Part shown: piece by piece, positions 12,557 to 14,391 of the stretch
How the letters are laid out: every line of letters begins with the position of its first letter
Numbering within the stretch: the first letter of the stretch is position 1
Origin: an uncultured Pseudomonadota bacterium
Lineage (GTDB): Bacteria; Myxococcota_A; Polyangia; HGW-17
Length of the DNA: 14,391 nt
Assembly: GCA_938004375.1 (NCBI GenBank)
Contig: CALKWH010000465.1
Coordinates: 1 to 14,391 of the forward strand
Direction: 5' to 3'
Position numbers and translations under genes: made by a program
Notes under the pieces: model-generated
What the model saw: only the letters and a program-made list of their open reading frames with translations
What the model was told of the DNA's origin: nothing
Databases searched by the model: none

Positions 12557-13729
12557 ATGAAGATCCTTCGCCTCGCCCTCCTTGTCCCCTTCGCGCTGGT
12601 GGGCCTCGCTTGCGCGGGGGGCAGCACGTCCTCCACCGGTCCCACCGACGAGATCTGCGACAACGATCTCGACGATGACGGCGATCACCTGCTCGACTGC
12701 TTCGACCCCGACTGCTTCTCCGATCCGATCTGCGCCGGCGGGCAGGAGATCTGCAACAACCTGGTCGATGACGACGGCGACGGCCTCACCGACTGCGCCG
12801 ACCCCCAGTGCGCCACCCACTCGGCCTGCATCACCTCCCCCGAGAACTGCACCAACGGTCTCGACGACGACCGCGACGGCCTCACCGACTGCGCCGATCC
12901 CCAGTGCGCCTCCAACGTGGCCTGCCAGGCCGGCGCCGAGAACTGCGCCAACGGCGTCGACGACGACGGCGACGGCCTCGTCGACTGCGACGATCCCCAG
13001 TGCGCCTCCCACACCGCCTGCGTCACCACCCCCGAGAACTGTACCAACGGCGTCGACGACGACGGCGACGGCGCCGCCGACTGCAACGACACCGACTGCG
13101 CCGGCAACGCCGCCTGCACGGGTTCGGGCACCTGCACCGAGGACAACATCTACGTGGGCTCCTCTCCGGGCGGCTGCACCGGCGGCAGCCAGTGCGGGAT
13201 CGTCTTCCAGAATCCGAACTATTCGCCCCAGTGCCGGCCCTCCTCCGCCTTCGCCGGCGGCGTCAACTACGGCGCCTGCGGCACCGGCGGAACCTGCCCC
13301 TACGGCAGCTTCTGCGACGCCGCCTACGGCTGCATGCCGTACTGCGACGCGGTCAACGCCACGCCGCTGTACTCCTGCCCGGGCAACGGCATCTGCCTGT
13401 TCAACATCACGACCACCAACAACCGCACCGTCGGGCTGTGCAAGGGCATCGACTCCTGCGACGTGGTCAGCAACAACTGCTCGGGCATGACCTGCGTCCT
13501 GCTGGTGGACGGCACCGTGTGCGTGGCCCAGACCGGTGGCCTCAGCGAGGGCGCCACCTGCACCTACGCCGACGACTGCGGCGCCGGGCTCATCTGCGTG
13601 GGCACCTGCATGCGCGCCTGCTACCTGTCCTCAGGGTCTCCCTGCTCCTGGGACGAGGACTGCTACCAACTCAACGACGCCAACGACAACCCCATCCCCA
13701 CCTACGGGGTCTGCGATTACTGGCTGTAA
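12557..13729 (+). CDS. Lipoprotein with five exact 32-residue Asp/Cys repeats and a Cys-rich C-terminal domain
   Basis: A 390-residue exported lipoprotein with lipobox GLAC (Cys19). Five repeats start at residues 32, 64, 96, 128 and 160, exactly 32 apart, each built on CxNGxDDDGDGxxDCxDPQC. The first is the most divergent (DDDGDHLLDC). From about 190 to the end there are some 24 Cys in short spacings, suggesting a disulfide-stabilised surface domain of unknown function. The DDDGDG loops resemble Ca-binding repeats of the thrombospondin type 3 and MopE type, so metal binding is likely but inferred. There is no MYXO-CTERM tail, unlike the protease that carries the same repeats. The ATG at 12557 has GGAG 7 nt upstream. 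The stop is 6 bp before the L,D-transpeptidase ATG, so the two genes probably form an operon. Confidence 0.88.
   Translation: MKILRLALLVPFALVGLACAGGSTSSTGPTDEICDNDLDDDGDHLLDCFDPDCFSDPICAGGQEICNNLVDDDGDGLTDCADPQCATHSACITSPENCTNGLDDDRDGLTDCADPQCASNVACQAGAENCANGVDDDGDGLVDCDDPQCASHTACVTTPENCTNGVDDDGDGAADCNDTDCAGNAACTGSGTCTEDNIYVGSSPGGCTGGSQCGIVFQNPNYSPQCRPSSAFAGGVNYGACGTGGTCPYGSFCDAAYGCMPYCDAVNATPLYSCPGNGICLFNITTTNNRTVGLCKGIDSCDVVSNNCSGMTCVLLVDGTVCVAQTGGLSEGATCTYADDCGAGLICVGTCMRACYLSSGSPCSWDEDCYQLNDANDNPIPTYGVCDYWL
12650..13129 (+). repeat. Five 96-bp tandem coding repeats
   Basis: The DNA encoding residues 32-191 of the lipoprotein is five units of exactly 96 bp. Compared by eye with one protease unit (complement of 771-836), the unit that starts at 12842 has about 54 of 66 bases the same, including the first 17. 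Such DNA can change copy number by recombination or be collapsed in assembly. Confidence 0.9.
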
Positions 13730-13735
13730 AGCGGC

Positions 13736-14348
13736 ATGCTCTCCCTGCCCCTCCTGTTGTTGCGCGCGACCGCGACGTGCGTGGCGTACCTGGCGACCGG
13801 GACCCTGCTCCCCACCCTGCCCCAACCGGCGCCGACCCCGCCGAAGCCTGCCGCGCCCTTTCTCGCCCACGGCGTGAAGGACACCGGTGTCTTCAGCGCG
13901 TTCGACGCGAAGATTAATTATTCGCTCCCCGCGCTGCCACAGGGCGAAACCCGCATCCACGTCAACAAGAAGGCCCGCGTGCTGGTGCTCTACGACCGCA
14001 CGATCCCGCGCAAGGCGTATCCCATCGCCCTGGGATTCGCCCCGGTGGGTCACAAGGTACGCCAGGGCGACGGGAAGACGCCCGAGGGGAGCTACACCCT
14101 CTGCGACAAACTCGAGAAGAACCTCGACGCGAAATACGGCGCCCGCTCCCTGCGGCTGTCCTACCCCGGCCTCGCCGACGCCAAGGCGGGGCTCGCGTCG
14201 AAGCTCCTCGACCAGGCCACCTTCGAACGCATCCGCGACGCCCACGCACGAGGCATCATGCCCCCGCAGACCACCGCGCTGGGCGGCTCCATCCGCATCC
14301 ACGGCGGCGGCGCGACCCCGGACTGGACGCTGGGCTGCATCGCCCTGC
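13736..14348 (+). CDS. YafK-type L,D-transpeptidase, 3' end lost at contig edge
   Basis: The 204 genomic codons encode an N-terminal hydrophobic segment (about 3-27), a Pro-rich linker, and a YkuD-fold L,D-transpeptidase catalytic domain from about 70. The substrate-side sequence GDGKTPEGSYTL (111-122) and the active-site motif IRIHGGG...DWTLGCIAL, with His189 and Cys201, are typical of the YafK branch. These enzymes act on murein in the periplasm, forming or cleaving links that involve diaminopimelate. The ATG is 6 bp after the lipoprotein stop and has no strong ribosome-binding site, which suggests translational coupling. The reading continues to 14371 only because it runs into adapter sequence; the final residues there (IGRAHV) are not genomic. 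The true C-terminus is missing, so full length is unknown. Confidence 0.93.
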
Positions 14349-14391
14349 AGATCGGAAGAGCACACGTCTGAACTCCAGTCACCGAATACGA
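14349..14391 (+). other. Illumina TruSeq adapter plus 8-base barcode (sequencing artefact)
   Basis: Positions 14349-14382 match the TruSeq adapter from AGATCGGAAGAGC to CCAGTCAC. An 8-base index CGAATACG fills 14383-14390, and the last A (14391) fits the next fixed adapter segment. The reverse complement encodes the peptides MTGVQTCALPI and MCSSDL, which are adapter translations. The segment should be trimmed; genomic sequence ends at 14348, give or take two bases. Confidence 0.98.

Noticed and set aside
12582..13490. Plus-strand frame rich in Thr, Ala, Ser and Pro across the repeat lipoprotein
   Set aside because: It is the offset reading of the GC-rich repeats, without signal peptide or motif. 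The frame from 12557 gives the lipobox and exact 32-residue repeats.
13631..14382. Minus-strand frames at the right end that begin MCSSDL and MTGVQTCALPI
   Set aside because: Both starts are translations of the reverse-complemented sequencing adapter, and the bodies are antisense to the L,D-transpeptidase.

Overview
The window looks like the end of a metagenomic or draft contig from a high-GC member of the Myxococcota (the former Deltaproteobacteria). The evidence is: two proteins ending in a MYXO-CTERM-like sorting tail (Cys motif, hydrophobic stretch, Arg cluster); Asp/Cys-rich repeats of the type CxNGxDDDGDGxxDCxD; He_PIG-type Ig domains on a lipoprotein; and strong C/G preference at third codon positions. 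This assignment is an inference from protein style. No rRNA, tRNA, CRISPR array, transposase or integrase was seen.

Layout. Positions 1-113 hold the last 36 codons of an unidentified gene. Positions 126-5596 are three minus-strand genes, in transcription order: a metallophosphoesterase with a MYXO-CTERM-like tail, a two-Ig-domain lipoprotein, and a trypsin-like protease lipoprotein with seven Asp/Cys-rich repeats and a MYXO-CTERM-like tail. A divergent promoter region at 5597-5793 leads on the plus strand to thiol peroxidase (tpx) and then a parallel beta-helix lipoprotein with an internal duplication. Positions 7743-10637 (minus) encode a large SWIM / SNF2-like helicase / DEDD-nuclease-like fusion whose catalytic motifs are altered in both enzyme domains. 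The rest is plus strand: a secreted protein of unknown function, a small outer-membrane beta-barrel protein in a less GC-biased stretch, a lipoprotein with five exact 32-residue Asp/Cys repeats, and, 6 bp later, a YafK-type L,D-transpeptidase cut off by the contig end.

The last 43 bases are not genomic. From 14349 the sequence is the Illumina TruSeq read adapter, followed by an 8-base barcode and the first base of the next adapter segment. Anything called across 14349 is an artefact.

How the genes fit together. Nine of the eleven genes encode exported proteins (four lipoproteins, one MYXO-CTERM-like protein, two with signal peptidase I-type signals, one beta-barrel among these, and a membrane-targeted L,D-transpeptidase), so this is mainly a cell-envelope and surface region. 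Tpx fits oxidative defence of periplasm or cytosol. The helicase fusion is the one nucleic-acid gene and has no obvious partner here. No gene-free stretch exceeds about 210 bp. The intergenic regions contain two short tandem arrays (a hexamer at 2262-2301 and a 9-mer at 7686-7730), candidate promoters and 5'-UTR hairpins, each listed below.
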